This document shows, in pieces, positions 23,083 to 31,688 of a stretch of DNA of 36,581 bases. The position numbers and the translations under genes were made by a program. Origin of the DNA: Streptomyces sp. OfavH-34-F (GTDB lineage Bacteria > Actinomycetota > Actinomycetes > Streptomycetales > Streptomycetaceae); the NCBI RefSeq assembly GCF_022347745.1, contig NZ_JAKRGC010000027.1:1-36581 (forward strand). Direction: 5' to 3'. Below the pieces are notes generated by a model. That model was not told the DNA's origin. It made no database searches and was given only the letters and a program-made list of their open reading frames with translations. The number at the start of each line of letters is the position of its first letter. The first letter of the stretch is position 1.

Positions 23083-23802
23083 ATGGGTGTGTCACAGCGA
23101 TACCGCGACGCGTGGGAGGGCTACTGGGCGGCCACGTCCGACGAGCCGGGCGAGGCGATCTGGGACACGGGCGCCGACCTGAGCGCCGTACCGCACAGCC
23201 GGCTGCTGCTCCCGCACGCGGACACCGCACTGCCCGTCGTGGACCTCGGCTGCGGCAGCGGTACGCAGACCCGCCACCTCGCCACGCTCTTCCCCCGCGC
23301 GATCGGGGTGGACCTCTCGCACGCCGCGGTCGAGCACGCCCGCGCGGCGGACACCGGGCAGGTCGCCGAGTTCGAACAGCTCGACCTCACGGACGCCGGG
23401 GCCGTGCGCGCCCTGCACGAGCGGATCGGCGACACCAACGTGTACATGCGGGCGGTGATCCACCAGAGCGACCCCGAGGCCCGTCCGGCCGTCGCCGCCG
23501 CCGTGGCCACCCTGCTGGGCGAACACGGCCGGGCCTTCGTCGTCGAGCTGACCCCCGCCTCCAAGGATGTGCTGCAACGCGCCGCGCAGGGGCCGGACGG
23601 CCCGGGACCGAAGCTGCGCCGGGTCTTCGAGCACGGGCTGAAACCGGCGAGCGCCACCGAGGAGGAGGTGCCCGAGCTGCTGAAGGCGGCCGGCCTCTCC
23701 ACGCTGGACAGCGGCGAAACGGTCCTGCCGCAGACGGAGAACCTGCCGGACGGCACCCGGATCGACCTGCCGGCGCGCTGGTTCGTCCTCGCCGCGGACT
23801 GA
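23083..23802 (+). CDS. Class I SAM-dependent methyltransferase
   Basis: Protein of 239 aa with a Rossmann-type methyltransferase fold. Motif I is DLGCGSGT (54-61), the acidic end of strand 2 is GVDLS, and a motif II-like stretch EFEQLDL follows. The substrate cannot be deduced. ATG 23083 is preceded by GGGAG 5 nt upstream. It is transcribed in the same direction as the PP2C gene after a 95-nt gap and converges with the LysR gene. Confidence 0.75.
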   Translation: MGVSQRYRDAWEGYWAATSDEPGEAIWDTGADLSAVPHSRLLLPHADTALPVVDLGCGSGTQTRHLATLFPRAIGVDLSHAAVEHARAADTGQVAEFEQLDLTDAGAVRALHERIGDTNVYMRAVIHQSDPEARPAVAAAVATLLGEHGRAFVVELTPASKDVLQRAAQGPDGPGPKLRRVFEHGLKPASATEEEVPELLKAAGLSTLDSGETVLPQTENLPDGTRIDLPARWFVLAAD

Positions 23803-23805
23803 CCC

Positions 23806-23925
23806 GGCCGGAGCCGGGGGAGGGGGCGAGGGGAGATGGGGGAGCGCGGTACCGCAGCGGCGCAGCCGCCCAGCCGCCCAGCCGCGCCACCCCTCCTCCC
23901 GGACCTCACCCCCCGGCTCCCGGCC
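23806..23925. repeat. Distant inverted repeat between convergent genes
   Basis: GGCCGGAGCCGGGG (23806-23819) is repeated in inverted form at 23911-23925 with one extra C. The span also holds three tandem CAGCCGC-type octamers (23863-23886). The position between the methyltransferase and LysR stops fits a bidirectional terminator, but the 91-nt loop makes this weak. Confidence 0.3.
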
Positions 23926-23926
23926 C

Positions 23927-24853
23927 TCAGCCCTCGCGTTCCTCCCGCAGCAGCGCCATGAGCGCCCGCGCCCCCGGACTCATCGCCCGCGCCTCCGGCA
24001 GCACCACCGCACTCTCGTAGTACGGCACCCGCGCCGCGCACCCCTCACCCGCCCCGCGCGCCTCGTCCACCGCGTCGAGCCGCACCACCGCCAGACCGCC
24101 CGCCTCCGGCTTGCGCGAGAAGTGGTGCGGGACGAGCGCGATGCCCAGCTGCTCCTGCACCAGCTCCAGCAGGCTGTGCACATCGGTCACCTCCAGGGCC
24201 ACCGTGCGCCGCGCCCCCGCCGCCGTGAACGCCGCGTCGGCCGCCCGGCGCGGCCCGAAGTCCGGATGGAAGTCGATGAACGGCTCACCGGCCAGCTCCG
24301 CCCAGCCCGCCCGGTCCGCCCCCGCCAGCCGGTGGCCCGGCGCGCACAGCAGCACCATGGGCTCACGGGCCAGCGGCACCAGTTCCCCGCGCCACCCCGC
24401 CCGGTCCACGGTCGCGGCGAAGGCGATGTCCAGCCGCCCGCCCGCCACCCCGTCCACCAGCCGCGCCGTGCCCTCCTGGCGCAGCCGGATGTCCATGTGC
24501 GGGTGCGCGCGGCGGAAGGCGGCCAGCAGCCGGGGCAGCCGCAGCCCGGCCACGCACTGCTCCACGCCCACCGACAGGGTGCCGCGCAGCAGCCCCCGTA
24601 CCGCGTCCACCGCCTCCCGGGCGGCCCGCACCCCGGCCAGGGTGCGTTCGGCCTCGACCAGCAGGGCGCGCCCCGCCTCGGTCAGCCGTACGCTGCGCGT
24701 GGTCCGGCTGAACAGCGGGGTGCGCAGCTCCTGCTCCAGCGCCCGCACGGACGCGGAGAGACCCGACTGCGAGACCGCGACCCGCTCCGCCGCGCGGGTG
24801 AAATGCCTTTCCTCGGCGACGGCCACGAAATGTTCCAGCTGACGCAACTCCAT
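23927..24853 (-). CDS. LysR-family transcriptional regulator
   Basis: LTTR of 308 aa. The N-terminal winged helix-turn-helix is complete (MELRQLEHFVAVAEERHFTR, then AAERVAVSQSGLSASVRALE), followed by the linker helix and a substrate-binding domain of two Rossmann-like lobes from about 90. ATG 24853 is the family start; no Shine-Dalgarno precedes it, so it may be translated leaderless or from a weak site. It is divergent from the aldo/keto reductase, its likely target, and an imperfect dyad lies directly upstream. The effector cannot be predicted. Confidence 0.85.
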   Translation of the reverse strand: MELRQLEHFVAVAEERHFTRAAERVAVSQSGLSASVRALEQELRTPLFSRTTRSVRLTEAGRALLVEAERTLAGVRAAREAVDAVRGLLRGTLSVGVEQCVAGLRLPRLLAAFRRAHPHMDIRLRQEGTARLVDGVAGGRLDIAFAATVDRAGWRGELVPLAREPMVLLCAPGHRLAGADRAGWAELAGEPFIDFHPDFGPRRAADAAFTAAGARRTVALEVTDVHSLLELVQEQLGIALVPHHFSRKPEAGGLAVVRLDAVDEARGAGEGCAARVPYYESAVVLPEARAMSPGARALMALLREEREG

Positions 24854-24854
24854 G

Positions 24855-24877
24855 ATTGAGAACTCTAGGTCCTGAAT
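24855..24877. promoter_or_regulatory. Candidate LysR operator
   Basis: ATTGAGAAC-N5-GTCCTGAAT is an imperfect 23-bp dyad, AT-rich for this DNA, immediately adjacent to the LysR start codon and 110 nt upstream of the reductase. The position fits autoregulation and divergent activation. Confidence 0.4.
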
Positions 24878-24986
24878 CCAAGCGGAATCTCCTGTTGGAC
24901 TGCTGGATCGAAGTGAGCGAGCCTGGGAGCGGCGCCCGTACCCCCGTCCGGGCGAAACCGGAACGTCTCTCCCCGTGGAGTCCCGC

Positions 24987-25988
24987 ATGTACCTCCCGTC
25001 CGCCGACCGCTACGCGCACATGCCCTACCGGCGCACCGGGCGCAGCGGCCTCAAGCTGCCCGCCCTCTCGCTCGGCCTGTGGCACAACTTCGGCGGGGAC
25101 CGGACGCCGCAGCGGCAGGGCGAGATCCTGCGCCGCGCCTTCGACCTGGGCATCACCCACTTCGACCTGGCCAACAACTACGGCCCGCCGCCCGGCTCCG
25201 CCGAGACCGCGATGGGCCGGGCGCTCGCCACCGACTTCGCCGCCCACCGGGACGAGATCGTCGTCTCCACCAAGGCCGGCTACCTGATGTGGGACGGCCC
25301 GTACGGGGAGTGGGGCTCGCGCAAGAACCTGCTCGCCTCGCTTGACCAGAGCCTGAACCGGCTGGGCCTGGACTACGTGGACATCTTCTACTCGCACCGG
25401 CCCGACCCCGAGACCCCGCTCGAGGAGACCATGGGCGCCCTGGACGCGGCGGTGCGCCAGGGCAAGGCGCTGTACGTCGGCGTCTCCAACTACTCACCCG
25501 AGCAGACGCGCGAGGCCGCCCGCATCCTCAAGGACCTGGGCACCCCGCTCCTCATCCACCAGCCGCGCTACTCGATGCTCGACCGCCGCCCGGAGGAGGG
25601 CCTGCTCGACGCCCTGGACGAGCTGGGCATCGGCTCCATCGCCTACTCGCCGCTGGAACAGGGCATCCTCACCGACCGCTACCTCGACGGCATCCCGGAG
25701 GACTCCCGGGCCGCCGGCAGCAGCCCGTTCCTGTCCGCCGAGGCCGTCACCCCGGACCTGCTGTCCCGGCTGCGCGAGCTGAACGAACTCGCCGCCGCGC
25801 GCGGCCAGTCGCTCGCCCAGCTGGCGCTGGCCTGGGTGCTGCGCGGCGGCCGCGTCACCTCCGCCGTGGTCGGCGCGAGCAGCGTCGCCCAGCTGGAGAA
25901 CAACGTTGCCACCGTCCGCAACCTGGACTTCGACGACCGGGAACTCGCCCGGATCGAGAAGCTCCTCGCCGGCGCCGAGCGCGGCTGA
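24987..25988 (+). CDS. Aldo/keto reductase, YghZ/MgrA-like
   Basis: NADPH-dependent aldo/keto reductase of 333 aa with the full catalytic tetrad: Asp60 and Tyr65 in FDLANNYG, Lys96 in VSTKAGY and His137 in FYSHRPD. It resembles the E. coli YghZ branch (L-glyceraldehyde 3-phosphate reductase), including the NNYGPPPGSAE segment after the Tyr and LEQGILTDRYL in the second half. The physiological substrate is uncertain. ATG 24987 has GGAG at 24977-24980; the in-frame GTG at 24975 lies within that site and is less likely. It is divergent from the LysR gene and followed by a GC hairpin. Confidence 0.85.
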   Translation: MYLPSADRYAHMPYRRTGRSGLKLPALSLGLWHNFGGDRTPQRQGEILRRAFDLGITHFDLANNYGPPPGSAETAMGRALATDFAAHRDEIVVSTKAGYLMWDGPYGEWGSRKNLLASLDQSLNRLGLDYVDIFYSHRPDPETPLEETMGALDAAVRQGKALYVGVSNYSPEQTREAARILKDLGTPLLIHQPRYSMLDRRPEEGLLDALDELGIGSIAYSPLEQGILTDRYLDGIPEDSRAAGSSPFLSAEAVTPDLLSRLRELNELAAARGQSLAQLALAWVLRGGRVTSAVVGASSVAQLENNVATVRNLDFDDRELARIEKLLAGAERG

Positions 25989-26007
25989 CACCCGCCGTTC
26001 CCGCCGT

Positions 26008-26039
26008 CCCCCGGCGCCGGCCCGCCCGGCCGCCGGGGG
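26008..26039 (+). terminator. Likely terminator after the aldo/keto reductase
   Basis: CCCCCGGCG (26008-26016) and CGCCGGGGG (26031-26039) form a 9-bp perfect stem; the interior can pair further. It begins 20 nt after the stop codon. Confidence 0.55.
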
Positions 26040-26100
26040 GCGCCACCGGACTGGACCTGTGGCGTCCCCGATAGTCCTGGCCTGCGCGTTCCCCGGCGCG

Positions 26101-26106
26101 TACCGT
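26101..26106 (+). promoter_or_regulatory. Candidate -10 element of a leaderless promoter for the peptidase operon
   Basis: TACCGT lies 8 nt before the ATG of the M55 gene and no ribosome-binding site is visible between them. This spacing puts the transcription start at or next to the ATG. No convincing -35 hexamer is seen. Confidence 0.4.
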
Positions 26107-26114
26107 GTGGCCGC

Positions 26115-26948
26115 ATGAAGATCCTCGTCAGCGCCGACATGGAAGGCGCCACCGGCGTGACCTGGCCGGCCGACGTGCTGCCCGGCACCCCGCAGTGGGA
26201 GCGGTGCCGCTCCCTGTTCACCTCCGACGTCAACGCCGCCGCCCTCGGCTTCTTCGACGGGGGAGCGGACGAGGTCCTGGTCAACGAGGCCCACTGGTCC
26301 ATGCGCAACCTGCTCCTGGAGCAGATGGACGAGCGCGTCCAGATGCTCACCGGCAAGCACAAGTCGCTCAGCATGGTCGAGGGCATCCAGCACGGCGACG
26401 TGGACGCGGTCGCCTTCGTCGGCTACCACACCGGGGCCGGCACGGAGGGCGTCCTCGCCCACACCTACCTCGCCAACTCCATCACCGGCGTCTGGCTGAA
26501 CGGCGTACGCGCCAGCGAGGGCCTGCTCAACGCCCATGTCGCCGCCGAGTACGGCGTGCCCGTCGTCCTCGTCACCGGGGACGACCTGACCTGCGCCGAC
26601 GCCGAGGGGTACGCCCCCGACGCGCGGAAGGTCGCCGTCAAGGACCACGTGTCGCGGTACGCGGCCGTCTGCCGCACCCCCGCCCGTACCGCCGCCGACA
26701 TCCGGGCCGCCGCCGCGCGGGCCGTCCCGCTGGCCGGACGCCGCACCCCGGTCGCGGCCGGACCGTTCACCGTGGAGCTGGAGTTCGACGCCGAACACCT
26801 CGGCGCGGCGGCCACCGTCGTCCCCGGAGTCGCCCCGAGCGGCGAGAGGCGGGTCTCCTACACCAGCGCGACGATGTACGAAGGTATCCGCACGTTCAAG
26901 GCGGTGACGACGATCGTCTCGTCCGCCGTGGAGGAGCAGTATGGCTGA
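26115..26948 (+). CDS. dppA: M55-family D-aminopeptidase (DppA-like)
   Basis: Zinc D-aminopeptidase of 277 aa. Family M55 (Bacillus subtilis DppA) cleaves N-terminal D-amino acids such as D-Ala-containing dipeptides. The metal and catalytic residues are all in place: Asp8 and Glu10 in SADMEG, His60 in NEAHWSMRN, His105 in GYHTGAG, His116 in LAHTY and Glu135 in ASEG. There is no signal peptide, so it is cytoplasmic. It is the first gene of a four-gene peptidase operon: the next gene starts 8 nt before its stop. The mRNA is probably leaderless. It likely degrades D-residue peptides from cell-wall turnover or uptake; no transporter is in the cluster. Confidence 0.9.
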   Translation: MKILVSADMEGATGVTWPADVLPGTPQWERCRSLFTSDVNAAALGFFDGGADEVLVNEAHWSMRNLLLEQMDERVQMLTGKHKSLSMVEGIQHGDVDAVAFVGYHTGAGTEGVLAHTYLANSITGVWLNGVRASEGLLNAHVAAEYGVPVVLVTGDDLTCADAEGYAPDARKVAVKDHVSRYAAVCRTPARTAADIRAAAARAVPLAGRRTPVAAGPFTVELEFDAEHLGAAATVVPGVAPSGERRVSYTSATMYEGIRTFKAVTTIVSSAVEEQYG

Positions 26949-28284
26949 GACGACCACCCCCCAGGACTCCGTCGACGCCCTCGCGCTCGACGAAGCGGTC
27001 ACGTTCACCTCCGAACTGATCCGCATCGACACCACCAACCGGGGCGACGGCGAGTGCCGCGAACGCCCCGCCGCCGAGTACACCGCCGAACGGCTCGCCG
27101 CCACCGGTCTGGAACCCGCCCTCCTGGAACGCACCCCCGGCCGCACCAACGTCGTCGCCCGCATCCCCGGCACCGACCCGGCCGCCCCGGCGCTCCTGGT
27201 CCACGGCCACCTCGACGTGGTGCCCGCCGAGGCCGCCGACTGGACCGTCCACCCCTTCTCCGGCGAGGTCCGCGACGGCACCGTGTGGGGGCGCGGCGCC
27301 ATCGACATGAAGAACATGGACGCGATGGTCCTGGCCGTCGTCCGGTACTGGGCCCGCGTCGGCATCCGGCCCCGCCGGGACATCGTCATCGCCTACACCG
27401 CCGACGAGGAGGCCAGCGCCGACGACGGTTCCGGCTTCCTCGCCGACCGCCACGCAGACCTCTTCGAAGGCTGCACCGAGGGCATCAGCGAGTCCGGCGC
27501 CTTCACCTTCCACGCCGCGCCCAACCTGCCGCTCTACCCCATCGCGGCCGGGGAACGCGGCACCGGATGGCTCAGGCTCACCGCGCGCGGCACCGCCGGC
27601 CACGGCTCCAAGGTCAACCGGGCCAACGCCGTCACCGCGCTCGCCGCCGCCGTCGCCCGGATCGGCGCCCACGAATGGCCCGTCCGCCTCACGCCCACCG
27701 TCCGCGCCGCCCTCACCGAGATCGCCGCGCTCCACGGCATCCACCCCGACCTCGACGCCCCCGGCTTCGACGTCGACGAACTCCTCGGCAAGCTCGGCCC
27801 GGCCGCCGCCCTCGTCGCCCCGACCGTCCGCAACAGCTCCAACCCGACGATGCTGGAGGCCGGTTACAAGGTCAACGTCATCCCCGGCCGGGCCACCGCC
27901 TACATCGACGGCCGTACCGTCCCCGGCGGCGACGAGGAGTTCCGCGCCACCCTGGACCGGCTCACCGGCCCCGCCGTCGACTGGGAGTTCCACCACCGCG
28001 AGCCCGCCCTCCAGGCCCCCGTGGACTCACCCACGTACGCCAAACTCCGCGCCGCCGTCGAACGGTTCGACCCGGCCGGGCACGTCGTGCCGTACTGCAT
28101 GTCCGGCGGCACCGACGCCAAGCAGTTCTCCCGGCTCGGCATCACCGGCTACGGCTTCTCGCCGCTGAAACTGCCCGCCGGCTTCGACTACCAGGCCCTC
28201 TTCCACGGCGTGGACGAACGCGTCCCCGTCGAGGCGCTGCACTTCGGCGTCCGGGTCCTGGACCACTACCTGCGCACCGCCTGA
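26941..28284 (+). CDS. M20-family metallopeptidase
   Basis: Cytoplasmic dizinc peptidase/deacylase of 447 aa (M20/M25/M40; ArgE, DapE and CPG2-related). His90 and Asp92 in HGHLDVV, the bridging Asp122 in GAIDMKNMDAM, the Glu156-Glu157 pair in ADEEASADDGSGF, and a late His region are present; the dimerisation domain occupies the middle. Substrate is unknown; in this operon a dipeptidase or carboxypeptidase role is plausible. ATG 26941 overlaps the end of the dppA gene by 8 nt and is preceded by GAGGAG within it, indicating coupled translation. Confidence 0.85.
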   Translation: MAETTTPQDSVDALALDEAVTFTSELIRIDTTNRGDGECRERPAAEYTAERLAATGLEPALLERTPGRTNVVARIPGTDPAAPALLVHGHLDVVPAEAADWTVHPFSGEVRDGTVWGRGAIDMKNMDAMVLAVVRYWARVGIRPRRDIVIAYTADEEASADDGSGFLADRHADLFEGCTEGISESGAFTFHAAPNLPLYPIAAGERGTGWLRLTARGTAGHGSKVNRANAVTALAAAVARIGAHEWPVRLTPTVRAALTEIAALHGIHPDLDAPGFDVDELLGKLGPAAALVAPTVRNSSNPTMLEAGYKVNVIPGRATAYIDGRTVPGGDEEFRATLDRLTGPAVDWEFHHREPALQAPVDSPTYAKLRAAVERFDPAGHVVPYCMSGGTDAKQFSRLGITGYGFSPLKLPAGFDYQALFHGVDERVPVEALHFGVRVLDHYLRTA

Positions 28285-28310
28285 ACCACGCTGGGGGGAG
28301 ACCCGCACCC

Positions 28311-30299
28311 ATGCCGACGACACAGCCCCACGGCAGCTGGCACTCGCCGATCGACGCCGCGCTCGCCGCCTCCCACGACGGCCGCCCCGAATACGCGGGC
28401 GCGGTCGGCGACGAACTGTGGTGGACCGCGCCGCGCCCCGCTGAAGCCGGCCGGCGCGCCCTCGTCCGCCGCACCGAGGACGGCACCACCACCGAACTGC
28501 CCGCCCCCTGGAACGTGCGCAGCCGCGTCATCGAGTACGGCGGACAGCCCTGGGCCGGCGTCCCGCGCGCCGAGGGCGGCCCGCTGATCGTCTTCGTCCA
28601 CTTCGACGACCAGCGGCTCTACGCCCACGAGCCCGACGGCGACCGCGAGCCCTGGCCGCTCACCCCGGTCTCCGGCGTCGGCGGCGGACTGCGCTGGGCC
28701 GACCCGCGCCCGCACCCCGACCGGGGCGCGGCCGGCGAGGTGTGGTGCGTCCTGGAGGAGTTCACCGGTGAGGAGCCGCGCGCGGTGCGCCGCGTCCCGG
28801 TCGCCGTCCCGCTCGACGGATCGGCGGCCGGCGACCGCTCCGCCGTCCGCGAACTCACCCCCGAACGGCACCGGTTCGTCACCACCCCCGAACTCTCCCC
28901 GGACGGGCGCCGCGCCGCGTGGATCGGCTGGGACCACCCCCGGATGCCCTGGGACGGCACCGACGTCCTCGTCGCCACCGTCGCGGACGACGGCACCTTC
29001 CACGACGTACGCACCGTGGCCGGCGGCCCCGACGAGTCCGTGCCGCAGATCCAGTGGACCGGTGACGGCAGGCTGCTCCTGGCGAGCGACCGCAGCGGCT
29101 GGTGGAACCTGTACCGGCTCGACCCGGACAGCGGTGAGACGGAGGAACTCTGCCCGCGGCAGGAGGAGTTCGCCGGGCCGCTGTGGAAGATCGGGCTCGT
29201 CTGGTTCCGTGTCCTGGAGAACGGGCTCATCGCCACCCTCCACGGCACCGGCACCACCACGCTCGGCATCCTCGACCCGGAGACCGGCGCACTCGTGGAC
29301 GTCGCGGGCCCCTGGACCGCGTGGGTGCCGACGCTCACCGTGCGCGGCAGCAGGGTCACCGGCGTCGCCGCCAGCCCGCACAGCGGCTACGAGATCGTCG
29401 AACTCGACACCGCGACCGGCCACACCCGCATCATCGGCGCCCCGCACGAGGACGCCGTCGACCCGGCGTACTACCCCGAGCCGAGCCTGCGGACCTTCAC
29501 CGGGCCCGGCGGCCGGGAGATCCACGCCCGGATCTACCCGCCGCGCAACCCCGCCCACACCGGCCCCGAGGGCGAACGGCCGCCCTACGCCGTCTGGGCC
29601 CACGGCGGCCCCACCGCGCAGCCCTCGCTCGCCCTGGACCTGGAGATCGCCTACTTCACCTCGCGCGGCATCGGCGTCGCCGAGGTCGACTACGGCGGCT
29701 CCGCCGGATACGGCCGCGCCTACCGCAACCGGCTGCGCGGGCAGTGGGGCGTCGTGGACGTGGCGGACTGCGCCGCCGTCGCCCGGGCGCTCGCCGCCGA
29801 GGGCACCGCCGACCCGGACCGGCTCGCCGTCCGGGGCGGCAGCGCCGGCGGCTGGACCGGCGCCGCCTCCCTCACCGGCACCGACGTGTACGCCTGCGGC
29901 ACGATCATCTACCCCGTCCTCGATCTGACCCGCTGGGGCACCGAGGAGACCCACGACTTCGAGTCCCACTACCTCGAATCCCTGGTCGGCCCGCCGGCCG
30001 AAGTCCCCGAACGCTACCGGGAACGCTCCCCGGTCAACCGCACCGACCGGCTCACCGCGCCGTTCCTGCTGCTCCAGGGCGAGGACGACCCCATCTGCCC
30101 GCCCGTGCAGTGCGAACGGTTCCTCGCCGCCGTCGAGGGCCGGGGCGTCCCGCACGCGTACCGCACCTACCCCGGCGAGGGCCACGGCTTCCGCCGCGCG
30201 AGCACCATGATCGACGCGCTGGAGTCCGAACTCTCCCTGTACGCGCAGGTGTTCGGCTTCGACCGGCCGGACGTGCCCGTCCTGGAGCTGAAGCCGTGA
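28311..30299 (+). CDS. S9-family prolyl oligopeptidase-like serine peptidase
   Basis: Protein of 662 aa with an N-terminal beta-propeller (about 1-400; repeats such as ELSPDGRRAAWIGWDHP and IQWTGDGRLLLASDRSG) and a C-terminal alpha/beta hydrolase. Catalytic Ser511 is in GGSAGG, Asp593 in GEDDPICPP and His625 in GEGHGF. S9C-type acylaminoacyl or dipeptidyl peptidases have this layout. No signal peptide, so intracellular. It starts 26 nt after the M20 gene with GGGGGGAG about 10 nt before ATG 28311, and its stop overlaps the next start by 4 nt (GTGA). The propeller restricts access to short peptides. Confidence 0.85.
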   Translation: MPTTQPHGSWHSPIDAALAASHDGRPEYAGAVGDELWWTAPRPAEAGRRALVRRTEDGTTTELPAPWNVRSRVIEYGGQPWAGVPRAEGGPLIVFVHFDDQRLYAHEPDGDREPWPLTPVSGVGGGLRWADPRPHPDRGAAGEVWCVLEEFTGEEPRAVRRVPVAVPLDGSAAGDRSAVRELTPERHRFVTTPELSPDGRRAAWIGWDHPRMPWDGTDVLVATVADDGTFHDVRTVAGGPDESVPQIQWTGDGRLLLASDRSGWWNLYRLDPDSGETEELCPRQEEFAGPLWKIGLVWFRVLENGLIATLHGTGTTTLGILDPETGALVDVAGPWTAWVPTLTVRGSRVTGVAASPHSGYEIVELDTATGHTRIIGAPHEDAVDPAYYPEPSLRTFTGPGGREIHARIYPPRNPAHTGPEGERPPYAVWAHGGPTAQPSLALDLEIAYFTSRGIGVAEVDYGGSAGYGRAYRNRLRGQWGVVDVADCAAVARALAAEGTADPDRLAVRGGSAGGWTGAASLTGTDVYACGTIIYPVLDLTRWGTEETHDFESHYLESLVGPPAEVPERYRERSPVNRTDRLTAPFLLLQGEDDPICPPVQCERFLAAVEGRGVPHAYRTYPGEGHGFRRASTMIDALESELSLYAQVFGFDRPDVPVLELKP

Positions 30300-31264
30300 C
30301 CCTCGCGGACGCCCGGCGGGCCCCGCTCACTCCGCTGGCCCGCCCCGCCCGGCTGCGGCCGGGGGCGCGGGTCGCCGTGGTCTCCCCGAGCGGGCCCGTC
30401 CCCGCCGACCGGCTGGCGGCCGGCCTCGACATCCTGCGCGGCTGGGGCCTCGACCCCGTGCCCGCGCCCCACGCGCTCCACGCCCACCGCGACCTGGACT
30501 ACCTCGCCGGCCCGGACGAGGCCCGCGCCCGCGACCTCCAGGACGCCTGGTGCGACCCGTCCGTGGACGCCGTGATCTGCGCGCGCGGCGGCTACGGCGC
30601 ACACCGCATGGTCGACCTGGTGGACTGGGCGGCGATGCGCGCGGCCGGCCCCAAGGTGTTCGTCGGCTACAGCGACGTCACCGTGCTGCACGAGGCGTTC
30701 GCCCTGCGGACCGGGACCGCGACCCTGCACGGGCCCATGGTGGGCACCGACACCTTCCTGAAGGACCCGCGCACCCAGGAGTCCCTGCGCGCCACGCTGT
30801 TCGCACCCGAGACCGTACGGACCCTGGGCCTGGAGGACGCCCGGGCGCTGGTGCCCGGCCGGGCGCGCGGCATCACGTACGGCGGCTGCGTCAGCCTCCT
30901 CGCCGCCGACCTGGGCACCCCGCACGGCCGCACCTCCGGCCGGGGCGGGCTGCTCGTCATCGAGGACACCGGCGAGGACCCGTACAGCCTGGACCGCATC
31001 CTCACCCAGCTGCTGCGGTCCGGGGCACTGGACGGCGTCGCCGGGGTCGCCTGCGGCTCCTGGGCCGGGTGCGGGCCGTACGCGGGGGTACGGGCGGTGC
31101 TCGCCGACCGGCTCGGGCCCCTGGGCGTCCCGGTCGCCGAGGAACTGGGCTTCGGGCACGGCCCGACCGGGCTCACCATCCCGCTCGGCGTCCCGGCCGT
31201 GCTGGACGCCCCGGCGGACGGCGGCCCCGCCACCCTCACCGCCGAAGTGCCCGCACTGCGCTGA
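30296..31264 (+). CDS. S66-family LD-carboxypeptidase
   Basis: Protein of 322 aa of the LdcA/MccF family (S66), which removes the terminal D-residue from L,D-linked tetrapeptides of murein or cleaves microcin-type amides. The catalytic Ser126 is in GYSDVT, Glu223 in IEDTGEDPY and His288 in GFGHGP. No signal peptide, so cytoplasmic, as in murein-peptide recycling. The GTG start at 30296 overlaps the S9 stop by 4 nt, so translation is coupled. It is the last gene of the peptidase operon and is followed by a hairpin. An MccF-like immunity role is an alternative. Confidence 0.85.
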   Translation: MTLADARRAPLTPLARPARLRPGARVAVVSPSGPVPADRLAAGLDILRGWGLDPVPAPHALHAHRDLDYLAGPDEARARDLQDAWCDPSVDAVICARGGYGAHRMVDLVDWAAMRAAGPKVFVGYSDVTVLHEAFALRTGTATLHGPMVGTDTFLKDPRTQESLRATLFAPETVRTLGLEDARALVPGRARGITYGGCVSLLAADLGTPHGRTSGRGGLLVIEDTGEDPYSLDRILTQLLRSGALDGVAGVACGSWAGCGPYAGVRAVLADRLGPLGVPVAEELGFGHGPTGLTIPLGVPAVLDAPADGGPATLTAEVPALR

Positions 31265-31295
31265 CCCGCCCCGTCCCGCACCCCCTCACCCGAAC

Positions 31296-31313
31296 GGCCG
31301 AACATCTTCGGCC
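31296..31313 (+). terminator. Terminator of the peptidase operon
   Basis: GGCCGAA (31296-31302) and TTCGGCC (31307-31313) form a perfect 7-bp stem with a 4-nt loop (CATC), 32 nt after the S66 stop codon. No other hairpin of this quality lies before the next gene. Confidence 0.55.
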
Positions 31314-31384
31314 CCGCGAGCAGGCCCGGCACCATCCTGGAGCCCCTGGGCGACGGCCCCACCGGGCCGGGAAAGGGGCTGCCC

Positions 31385-31624
31385 ATGAGCCCCAAGGACG
31401 TATCGAGCAGCGGGAGGAGCGGCAGCGGGCCCTTCACCCCGGCCCGCATCCTCGTCCTCGTGGTCGCGGTCCTGTCGATCGTGTTCATCGTGGAGAACAC
31501 CAAGGACGTCGAGGTCCGCCTCCTCGTGCCGCTGGTGACGGCGCCGCTCTACGTGTGGCTGGTAGTGATGTTCGTCGCGGGCATGGCCTGCGGCGCGTAC
31601 GTCTTCCGCAGGCGCAGCAGGTAG
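31385..31624 (+). CDS. LapA-domain (DUF1049) small membrane protein
   Basis: Protein of 79 aa with two predicted transmembrane helices (about 20-38 and 52-72) separated by the family signature VENTKDVEVRLL, and a basic C-terminus (RRRSR), which suggests both ends are cytoplasmic. LapA-like proteins in E. coli (LapA/YciS) associate with LPS assembly; the role in Gram-positives is unknown. AAAGGGG about 9 nt upstream supports ATG 31385. It stands alone. Confidence 0.75.
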   Translation: MSPKDVSSSGRSGSGPFTPARILVLVVAVLSIVFIVENTKDVEVRLLVPLVTAPLYVWLVVMFVAGMACGAYVFRRRSR

Positions 31625-31676
31625 CGCCGGACGGCCGCGCGGGCGGAACCGGCCGGCCCCGCCCGTGCGGCCGTCC

Positions 31677-31682
31677 TACGCT
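31677..31682 (+). promoter_or_regulatory. Candidate -10 element of a leaderless promoter
   Basis: TACGCT lies 6 nt before the ATG of the GNAT gene and no ribosome-binding site lies between them. This is the usual arrangement of leaderless actinomycete genes. Confidence 0.4.
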
Positions 31683-31688
31683 GGGGCG

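Noticed and set aside
17786..23230. Long minus-strand open frame spanning the MFS and PP2C genes
   Set aside because: Repetitive Gly/Ala/Val/Asp sequence without domains; both plus-strand genes have complete motifs and ribosome-binding sites.
23863..23886. Tandem CAGCCGC octamers as a functional repeat
   Set aside because: Only three short copies in a GC-rich non-coding gap; no associated feature.
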